This document shows positions 8,496 to 16,200 of a DNA stretch of 33,655 bases, one piece after another. The notes beneath the pieces are model-generated. The model was not told the DNA's origin. It made no database searches and saw nothing but the letters and a program-made list of their open reading frames with translations. Numbering within the stretch: position 1 is the first letter of the stretch; every line of letters begins with the position of its first letter. The position numbers and the translations under genes were made by a program. The DNA is from Deltaproteobacteria bacterium (lineage in GTDB: Bacteria > Desulfobacterota > Desulfobulbia > Desulfobulbales > SURF-16): the NCBI GenBank assembly GCA_016219175.1, contig JACRCD010000046.1, forward strand, positions 1 to 33,655, in the 5' to 3' direction.

Positions 8496-8951
8496 TTATT
8501 CAGCGCTGACTAAAGGTACAATCTCTACCTTGATTTCAGATGTCATCTGATAACCTGTTTTGCAGGGAACCATTGTCACGCCGATTGTTTTAATAGGCTC
8601 GTCAAGCATGATTTTCCGCTTGTCAATCAACACCCCGAGTGTGGCAAGTTTGTCCGCGATATCCGCCGAGGTGACTGATCCGTAAAGTTTGTCTTCCTCG
8701 CCGACCCGCTGCTCGATAACAACGGTGACTCCGGCTATTTTTTTGGAAAGTTCCGTTGCCGCCTGGTGTGCCTTTTCCTTGTGGCTGGCAATAGTGTTCA
8801 TTTCCTGGGCAAGAATCGCCAGGTTTGCTTTGGTGGCAAGAACAGCCTTGCCGCGAGGGACAAGATAGTTACGTCCGTAACCAGGCTTGACCTTAACAAC
8901 ATCACCTTCCTCGCCCAAGGTATCTATAGTTTCTTTCAGTATTAATTCCAT
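8496..8951 (-). CDS. rplI: 50S ribosomal protein bL9
   Basis: This 151-residue two-domain protein of the large ribosomal subunit has an N-terminal 23S rRNA-binding domain with the bL9 signature GDVVKVKPGYGRNYLVPRGKA. A long connecting helix and a C-terminal domain with KLYGSVTSADIADKL follow. Length is typical. AAAGGTAG upstream of the ATG gives a usable ribosome-binding site. It follows the DUF2232 gene by 48 bp in the rpsF operon. Confidence 0.97.
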   Translation of the reverse strand: MELILKETIDTLGEEGDVVKVKPGYGRNYLVPRGKAVLATKANLAILAQEMNTIASHKEKAHQAATELSKKIAGVTVVIEQRVGEEDKLYGSVTSADIADKLATLGVLIDKRKIMLDEPIKTIGVTMVPCKTGYQMTSEIKVEIVPLVSAE

Positions 8952-8999
8952 TTTTCTACCTTTAATTTAAGATGGAACTTAAGTAGTCCAAAAAACCTT

Positions 9000-9935
9000 T
9001 CAGGTTGTTTCGTTTTGTGATTTTCGTAAATCAAACCACACATCAATCAGGCCGGCAATCGCTAAAAAAATGATTCCGTAAGCCTGGATAAGTACTAATG
9101 CATAAACAAAGAATCTAAAGGCCCAAGGCACCGCCCATTTGTCAAATAAAGATGTAAGCACCGCGAGTCCCTGAAAAAAAAAGAGAACAGCGGCGACCAG
9201 CATACAGTTCAAACTGATTTTACTTAACAAAGGCAATGGCAGCAGCAGGCCGATTCCCGAGGCAACAACAAGCCAGACAAGCTGATCGGGCAGGCGCCAT
9301 TGTCCATAAGGTTGCCATGGGCTGAGGCGGATATCCTTTTTTTTTAACAGCACGTTTCCCAGCAATAGATTGATCCAGACCGTGCAAAGGACAGTGATCA
9401 ATAATATTGCCGGGAAAATCACCGGAATAATAGCGCGGATCCGGGTAAAAGCAAGTTGTATCTGTGCCAGGGTTTCCGGATCAATATCGCTTGACTGCTG
9501 ATACAAGGAAAATGTTGCCGTCAGCGAGGTGTCAATCGTCTCAAGAATTTGATTGTAGGGCTGGACTTGCTCGACCATCCCGTACAAAAAAGCCCCCATA
9601 ACCCAGGTGGATATCAACATTAGTGCGCCGGTCATGCCGGCCCGGAGAACAGATCTGTTGTTTTGCACCGCCCTTGCCAACACATAAGCCAAGGGCAAAA
9701 ATGAAACAGAAAAAAAGAAGGACTGCAGTTTGCCGATAAGTAGGAAACCAACACCTGCTGCCAATATTGATTTTATCAGTATTGAACTTCCTCGTGCTTC
9801 TCCGGTTGTTACGAGTATATAAAAGGCTGGAAGGGGAATAAAAGTCCTTATCCAGCCCAACTCACCGCTTATTGCCGGAAGAAACAAGACAAGGGTTAAA
9901 ATTGCTCCTTTCAGCAAAACATCCGGTGGAGTCAT
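9000..9935 (-). CDS. DUF2232 (YybS-like) polytopic membrane protein
   Basis: This 311-residue very hydrophobic protein has roughly eight transmembrane helices. A short soluble stretch in the middle (about 135-170) carries the DIDPETLAQIQ segment. Its position between rpsR and rplI is where DUF2232 proteins are found in many Desulfobacterota, and the start lies 11 bp after rpsR, suggesting translational coupling. Function is unknown; the family resembles ECF-type substrate-binding membrane components, which is not evidence for transport here. Assignment rests on topology and context. Confidence 0.75.
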   Translation of the reverse strand: MTPPDVLLKGAILTLVLFLPAISGELGWIRTFIPLPAFYILVTTGEARGSSILIKSILAAGVGFLLIGKLQSFFFSVSFLPLAYVLARAVQNNRSVLRAGMTGALMLISTWVMGAFLYGMVEQVQPYNQILETIDTSLTATFSLYQQSSDIDPETLAQIQLAFTRIRAIIPVIFPAILLITVLCTVWINLLLGNVLLKKKDIRLSPWQPYGQWRLPDQLVWLVVASGIGLLLPLPLLSKISLNCMLVAAVLFFFQGLAVLTSLFDKWAVPWAFRFFVYALVLIQAYGIIFLAIAGLIDVWFDLRKSQNETT

Positions 9936-9946
9936 GCCTGCAATAA

Positions 9947-10180
9947 TCAGATCTGGGAACCGGTATAGGGCAACAGAGCAATATGACGGGCGCGTTTAAT
10001 CGCTTCTGTCAGTTCCCTCTGATGCTTGGCGCAGTTTCCGTATATCCGGCGGGGGATAATTTTCCCTCGTTCCGTAAGGAAATTACGCAGAACCTTTACA
10101 TCTTTATAGTCTATGACAAGTTCTTTATCTGCACAGAATCGGCAGACTTTACGACGATGGAATATTCTTTTTTTTCTCAT
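9947..10180 (-). CDS. rpsR: 30S ribosomal protein bS18
   Basis: This 77-residue small-subunit protein binds 16S rRNA as a heterodimer with bS6. The signature [20 protein letters not shown] is present in the family-typical place. Three cysteines (CRFC and NCAKHQR) suggest the zinc-binding form. GGAGAGG six bases before the ATG is a good ribosome-binding site. It lies 17 bp after rpsF; no ssb gene separates the two. Confidence 0.97.
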   Translation of the reverse strand: MRKKRIFHRRKVCRFCADKELVIDYKDVKVLRNFLTERGKIIPRRIYGNCAKHQRELTEAIKRARHIALLPYTGSQI

Positions 10181-10197
10181 GATTGCCTCTCCGTGTA

Positions 10198-10572
10198 TTA
10201 CTCTTCTTCGTCAAAATCATTTTCAGAATCGTGTGCCTTGGCTGAAGGGGTGCTTCTTTTTACAGGCGTGTTAGGATCATACACTTCCTGGAGCTTCATC
10301 GTCATGAATTTAAGCACATGGTCGTCGATTTTGAAAATACGTTCCATTTCACTGACAGCGGCAGGGATGGCTGCAAATTCGGTATAAACATAATACCCCT
10401 GTTGCTGTTTTTTGATCGGATAGGCAAGTTTTTTCAGGCCCCAGTTATCAACATTGATAATGGTTCCCCCGTCACCTACAATGATGTCGGCTGTTTTTTG
10501 GCTTATCGCCTTTACTTCATCTTCCCCGACATTTGGACTGATGATAGATATGGTTTCATATCTGCGTAGCAT
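10198..10572 (-). CDS. rpsF: 30S ribosomal protein bS6
   Basis: This 124-residue protein begins [15 protein letters not shown] and contains the conserved [20 protein letters not shown] region typical of bS6. The acidic C-terminal tail ([10 protein letters not shown]) is common in this family. A strong Shine-Dalgarno AAGGAGG (10578-10584) precedes the ATG. It is the first gene of the minus-strand run through rpsR, DUF2232, rplI, dnaB, leuS and lptE, and has a long leader with possible autoregulatory hairpins. Confidence 0.97.
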   Translation of the reverse strand: MLRRYETISIISPNVGEDEVKAISQKTADIIVGDGGTIINVDNWGLKKLAYPIKKQQQGYYVYTEFAAIPAAVSEMERIFKIDDHVLKFMTMKLQEVYDPNTPVKRSTPSAKAHDSENDFDEEE

Positions 10573-10575
10573 TTG

Positions 10576-10671
10576 GTCCTCCTTGTGGACATTAATGGCC
10601 CTCTTCCGTTGCCTCAGTCAGAGAGCAAGGAAGGACATGGAATAATGCCTGTTTCCCCATGAAACGGGCAT
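10576..10671 (-). promoter_or_regulatory. rpsF mRNA leader with two hairpins (possible S6:S18 autoregulation)
   Basis: On the minus strand a 27-nt hairpin (10645-10671) pairs ATGCC and GTTTC with GAAAC and GGCAT around one internal C-A mismatch; its 5' arm contains CCG. Nearer the gene, GTCC-(7 nt)-GGAC (10576-10590) encloses most of the Shine-Dalgarno sequence. Known rpsF leaders bind the S6:S18 complex through a CCG-bearing hairpin; whether this one matches that motif is an inference. Confidence 0.4.
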
Positions 10672-10685
10672 AAAATAAGACGATT

Positions 10686-10715
10686 TTATTAACATGACCT
10701 GATAGCCGATGTCAA
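10686..10715 (-). promoter_or_regulatory. Predicted promoter of the rpsF operon
   Basis: On the minus strand a perfect -35 box TTGACA (10710-10715) is followed after 18 bp by TAATAA (10686-10691), a fair -10. The predicted start near 10679 gives a leader of about 107 nt before rpsF. Confidence 0.55.
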
Positions 10716-10833
10716 ATGAAAATTAGAGATGGATTGCGTTGGGAAGGGTGAAATGGGGCAGGAAATGGAGTCAAGGCTCAGCCTCGCCCCGACTGGGAGC
10801 ATGCGGGGACACCCAAAAAAAGAGGATTGTCCG

Positions 10834-11394
10834 CTATTTGCGCACGGTTTCGGCGGGTTTGGGCAAATAAGCGGATAACATTTGCCATGCCCCGGGTGAA
10901 TTCCAGTTCCGTGGTCCAATAATTTTCTCCCGCAGGATGCCCTGAGGGTCGATAATAAACGTTTCAGGCACTCCGGTAATACCATATTGAGTAGCCACCT
11001 TGGACTCAGGATCGAGGAGGATGGGGAAGCTCAACCCCTTTTTTGAGGCCAGCATCTGGGCAAAGTCGGCACGATCATTATTGAGTATGGTCAGCATCTG
11101 AAAAGGGGCCTGGGTCATGCCCTGTTTCAGCGCCTCCATGGAAGGCAGCTCCTCTTGACACGGCGGACACCAGGTTGCCCAAAAATTTACCAAAACCAAT
11201 TTCCCGCGCAGATCAGCCAGCCGCCATTTCTTGCCCTGGATGTCTGTTAAGGTGAAATCCGGCGCCGGGCTGTTTAAGGATGCCTTTTCTTGTTTGCTCT
11301 CCTCGATTTTACCGCAACTGGCAAGGAAGAAGGCCATCAAGATAAAAAAAAGTATGCAACAAGCTGTGATGTTGTATTTTCCCGTGTGGATCAT
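10834..11394 (-). CDS. TlpA/ResA-like thioredoxin-fold lipoprotein
   Basis: This 186-residue protein has a hydrophobic N-terminus ending in the lipobox LASC, so it is probably a membrane-anchored lipoprotein outside the cytoplasm. The mature part is an AhpC-TSA/Redoxin domain: SPAPDFTLTDIQGK, the active-site FWATWCPPC at about 71-79, and the cis-Pro region GVPETFIID. Such proteins reduce disulfides during cytochrome c maturation or protect periplasmic thiols. No cytochrome-maturation genes lie nearby, so the partner is unknown. A structured repeat lies just upstream. Confidence 0.88.
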   Translation of the reverse strand: MIHTGKYNITACCILFFILMAFFLASCGKIEESKQEKASLNSPAPDFTLTDIQGKKWRLADLRGKLVLVNFWATWCPPCQEELPSMEALKQGMTQAPFQMLTILNNDRADFAQMLASKKGLSFPILLDPESKVATQYGITGVPETFIIDPQGILREKIIGPRNWNSPGAWQMLSAYLPKPAETVRK

Positions 11395-11414
11395 ATCTCA
11401 ATTGTTATCCCGTA

Positions 11415-11518
11415 TTAGGGGCCGTTGTAAAATAACCATTACAGATTTGATCTTGCATGTACGGCCCCTTATGCCGTTGCCACGCATGGCGTGTCACAGT
11501 AATTGATTGACAACGGCT
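11415..11518 (+). repeat. Structured dispersed repeat, copy 2
   Basis: About 104 bp matching 3675-3780. Arms are AGGGGCCGT (11417-11425) with ACGGCCCCT (11461-11469), and GCCGTTG (11473-11479) with CAACGGC (11511-11517). The inner hairpin is perfect here (CACGC-atg-GCGTG), whereas copy 1 has a wobble pair at one position. The outer ends GCCGTTGT and ACAACGGC are also complementary, like terminal inverted repeats. The rest of the 254-bp gap shows no gene. Confidence 0.75.
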
Positions 11519-11648
11519 TTGTTCAATTTCAGTGGATTTTATAGAGATATCACACGCTACCGCGGAAGAAAATAAAAAATATGCCTCCGCATGCATATAT
11601 TCCTCGTTTCAAGAAGCCAAAACAATCCCGTACCAGTATGGATTTTTA

Positions 11649-12212
11649 TCAATAGGGTTTTTGTCCTATTATGTTCCCAGGCGGGGCGTAAAGGCAGAGC
11701 CATACCTGGGAGTCATCCTTGCAGACTGCTTTGGCGCATCCGAGTTCCGTGCTTTTCTCCCAGACCAGCTGCGTGTAATGTCCGCAGGTTTCGTCAGGAG
11801 GAGCCAGACAGATGTTGCCGGCGGGTGAATACCATTTTTTTTCACTTGCCCAGGCGGAAACAACATCGTTTTCCGTGATATTCTGCTTGGCGTGTTTCCA
11901 TATCCAGGCCCCGAATTTATTTTTTTTGTTTGCTGTTTTCAGGGCGCTGGCCCAATAAAGATTTTCACCTGGGCCGTCATGCTCCATGATGCATCCCTTT
12001 TTCTTTAAAACCTTTACCCTTTTTATTGCCTTGGCTTCCAGCGCTTTTGACCATTGGATATCGGTTGAGCCGACTTTTTCCCGGTATGAATTGTGAGCCC
12101 GCAGCATGGCGGCGGAGCCGACATTATTCTCCTGGGCTAGGCAGTCACACGTCATCAGCGCCATTACGATAAATAAAACAAGGCATAGGCGATAAAAGAG
12201 ATGATGGAACAT
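11649..12212 (-). CDS. Secreted CAP-domain (SCP/PR-1-like) protein
   Basis: This 187-residue protein has a signal peptide of about 26 residues ending near DCLAQ. The rest is one CAP domain: LRAHNSYREKVG (helix 1 with the cavity His), AKQNITENDVVSAWASEKKWY, the CAP1 signature CGHYTQLVWEKSTELGCAKAVC at about 142-163, and the CAP2-like end YAPPGNIIGQKPY. The form is strikingly like plant PR-1, with several Cys likely to form disulfides. The function of bacterial CAP proteins is mostly unknown. A strong ribosome-binding site (AGAGGAAGG) precedes the ATG. Confidence 0.9.
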   Translation of the reverse strand: MFHHLFYRLCLVLFIVMALMTCDCLAQENNVGSAAMLRAHNSYREKVGSTDIQWSKALEAKAIKRVKVLKKKGCIMEHDGPGENLYWASALKTANKKNKFGAWIWKHAKQNITENDVVSAWASEKKWYSPAGNICLAPPDETCGHYTQLVWEKSTELGCAKAVCKDDSQVWLCLYAPPGNIIGQKPY

Positions 12213-12368
12213 GACCTTCCTCTTTAAAAAATGTCCGGAGTCTGATGTTGCCCATCAGAATATCTTTTTATTTTCTGAACTCACAAATGGTTAAAAATAT
12301 TAAACAAGTATGTTGAAATTGGCAAGGATCTTAAAATAAAACTTAACAGTAAATTTTCTATTTTTACC

Positions 12369-12422
12369 TTGACAATGCGGGGACAAAGGTAATAAAAAAA
12401 TCCTTGAATGAGCGACCATTCA
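12369..12422 (+). promoter_or_regulatory. Promoter and overlapping palindromic operator of the carbonic anhydrase gene
   Basis: TTGACA (12369-12374) and TAAAAA (12393-12398) are separated by 18 bp. At the expected start site lies the dyad TGAATG-agcgac-CATTCA (12405-12422), of a size typical for TetR-family or similar repressors. The regulator is not in the window. Confidence 0.4.
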
Positions 12423-12463
12423 TTATTTTTTTGACTCACTTTAATAAATCGGAGGATTAACAA

Positions 12464-13252
12464 ATGAAGAAGATGCTAAAGTCTTTCGCGCTGGGATGCT
12501 GTATTCTGGCCGCCACGGCTTTTCAGGCAAATGCAAGCAGCACCGCTCATAAACCCAGTCCTGATGAAGTCGTCAAGATGCTGCAGGAGGGCAACAGCCG
12601 TTTTGTGGCCAATAAAGCCATGCAGCCGCATAGCGACACGAACCGTCTCATCCAGGCCGGCAAGGAAAATCAAGCTGATCATGCCTATGCCACCGTCATT
12701 TCCTGTTCGGATTCCAGGGTTCCTGTTGAACGCATCTTTGACGCGGGCGTCATGGATATTTTTGTCATCAGGGTGGCCGGTAATGTGGTTGATGTTGACG
12801 AGGCAGGCTCAATCGAGTACGGACTGGCCCATGTCAACACCCCTGTGCTGGTGGTGTTGGGACATACCCAGTGCGGCGCTGTTACCGCGGTAACCGGTGA
12901 GGTTGAGGGACATGGCCACGCCCTTGAACGCAATATCCCGCCCCTTGTCGACAACATCATTCCGGCCGTCAAGAAGGCAATGGCCGCTCATCCCGATAAG
13001 CATGACAAAGAGCTTGTTCCTTTCGGCATTGAGGAAAATATCTGGCAGGGCATTGAAGACCTTTTCATGGCCAGCCCCGCCACCCGCGAACTGGTGAAGA
13101 GCGGCAAGGTTAAAGTTGTCGGCGCCATGTACGACGTCGGAACAGGCAAGGTTGACTGGCTGCCCGATGCAAAGGTGAGCGATATCCTGCAGAAGGTTGA
13201 GAGCAATCCCGCCAGAGCCATGAATGCCATGGCCGAGACCGGGCATAAATAA
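12464..13252 (+). CDS. Exported beta-class carbonic anhydrase
   Basis: This 262-residue zinc enzyme interconverts CO2 and bicarbonate. A signal peptide (MKKMLKSFALGCC...AFQANA, about 24 residues) predicts export to the periplasm. Zinc ligands and catalytic dyad are intact: C81, D83 and R85 in SCSDSRVP, with H134 and C137 in GHTQCGAV. RVAGNVVD and GSIEYGLAHV are further family motifs. GGAGG eight bases before the ATG is a strong ribosome-binding site. It is transcribed alone, from its own promoter. An exported location is less common than the cytoplasmic form and may serve bicarbonate or CO2 uptake at the cell surface. Confidence 0.92.
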   Translation: MKKMLKSFALGCCILAATAFQANASSTAHKPSPDEVVKMLQEGNSRFVANKAMQPHSDTNRLIQAGKENQADHAYATVISCSDSRVPVERIFDAGVMDIFVIRVAGNVVDVDEAGSIEYGLAHVNTPVLVVLGHTQCGAVTAVTGEVEGHGHALERNIPPLVDNIIPAVKKAMAAHPDKHDKELVPFGIEENIWQGIEDLFMASPATRELVKSGKVKVVGAMYDVGTGKVDWLPDAKVSDILQKVESNPARAMNAMAETGHK

Positions 13253-13271
13253 CCTGTGGCATGGCTGCTTT

Positions 13272-13293
13272 CCCGGCGGAATATGCCGCCGGG
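13272..13293. terminator. GC-rich hairpin between convergent genes
   Basis: CCCGGCGG (13272-13279) and CCGCCGGG (13286-13293) form a perfect 8-bp stem with a 6-nt loop, 20 bp after the carbonic anhydrase stop and next to the convergent YkgJ-like gene. No T-run follows on either strand, so it may be a weak terminator or need Rho. Confidence 0.45.
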
Positions 13294-13295
13294 GG

Positions 13296-13964
13296 TCAGG
13301 CCGGCCGGATCAATTCCAGATGTATTGACGGCCCTGACAGGTTGACACGAAGACAGGGATGCCGCAGTGACTTAAAGAGTGGCCGGCCGAAATAAAAAAG
13401 TTCCAGATTCAGGCTCAGCCTGAATCTGGAAATCGCTTTGTCGCGGATCTCCAGGTCTTTCCTCATGATAAGCGTAAGCCCTTCCAGGGATTGCGCATTC
13501 GGCAATGGGGCGGAGAGGTGCTCCAGAAAAGTTAATGCCTTCCCGTAGGAACATTGCTCTTCGTGCAATTCCATGAAATCCCGCAGGGGATCATTCTTCC
13601 CGATAAGATCAAACCGGCTTAATCGCTCATTTTCGCTGATTGCTTGAATCTCGCCGGTGTCCCAGCATTGCAACGCTCTGCACTCCATAGGCCGATCCGT
13701 ATGGATCAGACATGCTGATTGGCCTGCATCATAAAAAATACATTCCCAGCTGGCCCCTTTCCCTGCTATCTTGATCAGTTCCTGGCCGGCAGGTTCAATC
13801 CGGTCTGTAAAAGGATTAAAGGACGGCTCCTGTTTTCTTATGGTTATCAAATTGTCCAGGGAAAGTACGGAGTTATCTAACAAGGACAAGTCCTTGCCGT
13901 GGAGAACAGGTCCTCCCTTTTTGCAGCATGTCCCGCATCTCAGGCATTGGCGTTTTTCTTTCAT
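13296..13964 (-). CDS. YkgJ family cysteine-cluster protein
   Basis: This 222-residue cytoplasmic protein carries the YkgJ/CxxCxxCC cluster: CLRCGTCCKKGGP at residues 7-19, then WECIFYDAGQSACLIHTDRPMECRALQCWD in the middle. These conserved Cys are thought to bind zinc or an Fe-S cluster. Biochemical function is not established for the family. The second half has no recognisable domain. There is no Shine-Dalgarno sequence before the ATG, but the cysteine motif begins at residue 7, so this start is likely right. Confidence 0.82.
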   Translation of the reverse strand: MKEKRQCLRCGTCCKKGGPVLHGKDLSLLDNSVLSLDNLITIRKQEPSFNPFTDRIEPAGQELIKIAGKGASWECIFYDAGQSACLIHTDRPMECRALQCWDTGEIQAISENERLSRFDLIGKNDPLRDFMELHEEQCSYGKALTFLEHLSAPLPNAQSLEGLTLIMRKDLEIRDKAISRFRLSLNLELFYFGRPLFKSLRHPCLRVNLSGPSIHLELIRPA

Positions 13965-14224
13965 GATGAAATGATTATAAATTTAATCCTGGAATTTTCC
14001 AACGGGTTGTTTTATTTTGCATTCATTTTGTGTAATTGCTCAGGTGTTTGATGTGGACTTTCTGTCTTTTCACGTAGCCAGTTTGAAAAATGATGAGTTC
14101 GTATATATGTTTTGACAAGCCTGAGTGTGGGGAACGAACTTGTTTATCGTCACCGGCTTCTTGTGTCTGGAAATTTTTTCCGGATCATCAATTTGCATTT
14201 TTTCAATGATGGGCAGGTCATGTC
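13965..14224. other. 260-bp divergent intergenic region without a gene
   Basis: This AT-rich region lies between the divergent YkgJ-like and PAS-GGDEF genes. A TTGACA occurs within TTTTGACAAGCC, but no convincing -10 lies at the right distance. No RNA gene or repeat was recognised. Confidence 0.5.
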
Positions 14225-15232
14225 ATGAAGTATTGCAATAAGTCGCGCGAAGAGTTGGCCGAGGATGTGGCCAGATTACGCAAACGCGTCGAGGAACTTG
14301 AAACAGCCCCATATCCGGTTAAAACCGGAAACGCTCTGGACAGGCATCTCGATCCCTACCGTCTCTGGCAGGAGACGTTTAACGTTGTTGATGATCTGAT
14401 TTATATCATTGACCGGGAGTTTAGGATTGTCCGGGCCAATAAGGCGACCCTTGAGATTCTCTCCTGTGAAGACTTGCCGGGCAGAAAATGTTTTCAGCTC
14501 TTCCATGCCCAGGATAATCCCGTAACGTACTGTCCTGCCTGCAAAGTCTTTCATTCCGGTAAACCCTATCACCTCGAACGCCAGGAACCTCTCCTGAAAA
14601 ACAGATGGTTTTCCATCTCGGCCTATCCCATAAAAGACGATCATGGTTTTGTCTGGCAGTGTTTGCTCATCTACAGGGATATCACTGATTGTAAAAAGAT
14701 GATGAACAAGCTCAGCGAGCTTGAAATTAAAGATGATTTGACCGGACTGATCAACCGCCGCCATTTTATTGAGGTTCTGGCCCGTGAGTTCCGACTTGCG
14801 GCCCGCCGTGGTAGTGGCCTGGTTTTCATGATCTTTACGGTGGATAAGTTCAAGGAGATCAATCATTCATGCGGTAGAAAATTCGGAGATTTTCTGCTCA
14901 AGGAAATGTCTGATATCCTCGTCGAAAATGTGCGGAACACCGATATCTGCGCCCGTATTGGCGCTGATGAATTCGGCGTGCTTCTCCCGGATGCGGATTT
15001 TCTCGAGGGAGAAATAATAGCCCGCAATATCCATTCCCTGATGAGTCAGTTTGTTTTTGATAATGGAGAGAGCAGCCGCCAGGTGTCAATAAGTGTCGGT
15101 CTTTCGGCGAACAGCTCGGATCACCCGAAAAACCACGAGGAGTTCTTCTCGTTGGCGGATAAAGCGCTGCACGTGGCAAAAGGTGAAGGCGGGAACCGGG
15201 TTGCGGTGCTCGGAGGAGATAATGTCCGGTAA
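14225..15232 (+). CDS. PAS-GGDEF protein with degenerate diguanylate cyclase site
   Basis: This 335-residue soluble protein has a short coiled coil (about 8-27), a PAS domain (about 48-155) and a GGDEF domain (about 165-330). The PAS domain holds several cysteines, including C81, C89 and a CPAC pair at 103-106, possibly a redox or metal site. In the GGDEF domain the signature reads GADEF (246-250). The metal-binding Asp of the canonical DxDxFK segment is Thr (T205 in FTVDKFKEIN), although N213, the nucleotide-binding Asn, is kept. It may therefore bind GTP or c-di-GMP without making it. It converges with the HDOD gene. Confidence 0.88.
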   Translation: MKYCNKSREELAEDVARLRKRVEELETAPYPVKTGNALDRHLDPYRLWQETFNVVDDLIYIIDREFRIVRANKATLEILSCEDLPGRKCFQLFHAQDNPVTYCPACKVFHSGKPYHLERQEPLLKNRWFSISAYPIKDDHGFVWQCLLIYRDITDCKKMMNKLSELEIKDDLTGLINRRHFIEVLAREFRLAARRGSGLVFMIFTVDKFKEINHSCGRKFGDFLLKEMSDILVENVRNTDICARIGADEFGVLLPDADFLEGEIIARNIHSLMSQFVFDNGESSRQVSISVGLSANSSDHPKNHEEFFSLADKALHVAKGEGGNRVAVLGGDNVR

Positions 15233-15303
15233 TGGAGGCGAGAAGGTTCTGGCGGGCTGCAAATAATTGCCTTGCCCACCCCGGCGCTTGAGGTTATGAG
15301 CAA

Positions 15304-16158
15304 TCAGGATAATTTCGACATCTCATTGAACTGATAGAAAAATTCATCAATAATCCTTTCCATGTTAGCCTGGAAATTGGGAATTTCCGGCAACTCCTGG
15401 TTCTGATCAATAAATTCATTCACATTGAAGGTGAAATTTTCCGGCAACATTGAGCGGATACCGATGCTTTCCACCAGAAAATTGGCAAGACTGACAATTT
15501 TAACGTCCATCTGCTCGGCTTCCGGGCAATTCTGTCTGTGGTGAAAACCGACAGGGATGGTGACATTGTCAGGCAATCCCCATTTCTGCAGAAGCGCCAT
15601 GCCCACCTTGGCGTGATCTGTTTCAAGCAGGGCCTGTTCTAATTCTATCAGTGTTTTGAATTTTTTCCCAAGGTTTCTGTTGTTTGAGATGGCAATCTGC
15701 AGGGGTCTGTTTAAAATGACCTTGCCGATGTCGTGCAACAGTGACGCCGTGTAAATGCTGGCCGAATCCTCAATAACGGCATATTTGGCGATGACTGATG
15801 ACAGAACGGCGGTTGCGTGGGAGTGATGCCACAGCGAGCCTGGTTCAAGATTGTATGCCTGCTGGGGGGATTTCATCAACCCCACGGAGGCGCCGGTTAT
15901 GGCAATGATTTTTACTGTTTCCAGACCGAAACGGATAATGATATCCTTAATGGAGGTAATCTCCCGCATATGGCCAAAATAGGCCGAATTCGCCAGCCGC
16001 AGCATGTTGGCCGTAAGGCTTGGATCCATTTGGATTTTTTGCGCCATTTCCGGAATGCTGCACTGGTTGTCATGGGCCATTTTCATGACCTCAAGGGCGA
16101 TATCCGGTCGGGGTACCAGTCTGTCGACATCCTTGATATATTTTTTTTCCGTTTCCAT
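15304..16158 (-). CDS. HDOD domain signalling protein
   Basis: This 284-residue protein consists mainly of an HDOD domain: VPRPDIALEVMKMA near the N-terminus, QMDPSLTANMLRLANSAYFG (about 43-62), and an HD-like LLHDIGKVILNR around 141-152 followed by HAKVG and HHR. HDOD proteins are non-catalytic or weakly catalytic relatives of HD phosphohydrolases and act in signal transduction. The HD pair is retained here. There is no fused receiver or GGDEF domain; it lies convergent to a PAS-GGDEF gene, hinting at a shared signalling role. No clear ribosome-binding site. Confidence 0.87.
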   Translation of the reverse strand: METEKKYIKDVDRLVPRPDIALEVMKMAHDNQCSIPEMAQKIQMDPSLTANMLRLANSAYFGHMREITSIKDIIIRFGLETVKIIAITGASVGLMKSPQQAYNLEPGSLWHHSHATAVLSSVIAKYAVIEDSASIYTASLLHDIGKVILNRPLQIAISNNRNLGKKFKTLIELEQALLETDHAKVGMALLQKWGLPDNVTIPVGFHHRQNCPEAEQMDVKIVSLANFLVESIGIRSMLPENFTFNVNEFIDQNQELPEIPNFQANMERIIDEFFYQFNEMSKLS

Positions 16159-16200
16159 ATGTTGGTACCGTGATTATGAAACCCTCATGTCATAATGGTG

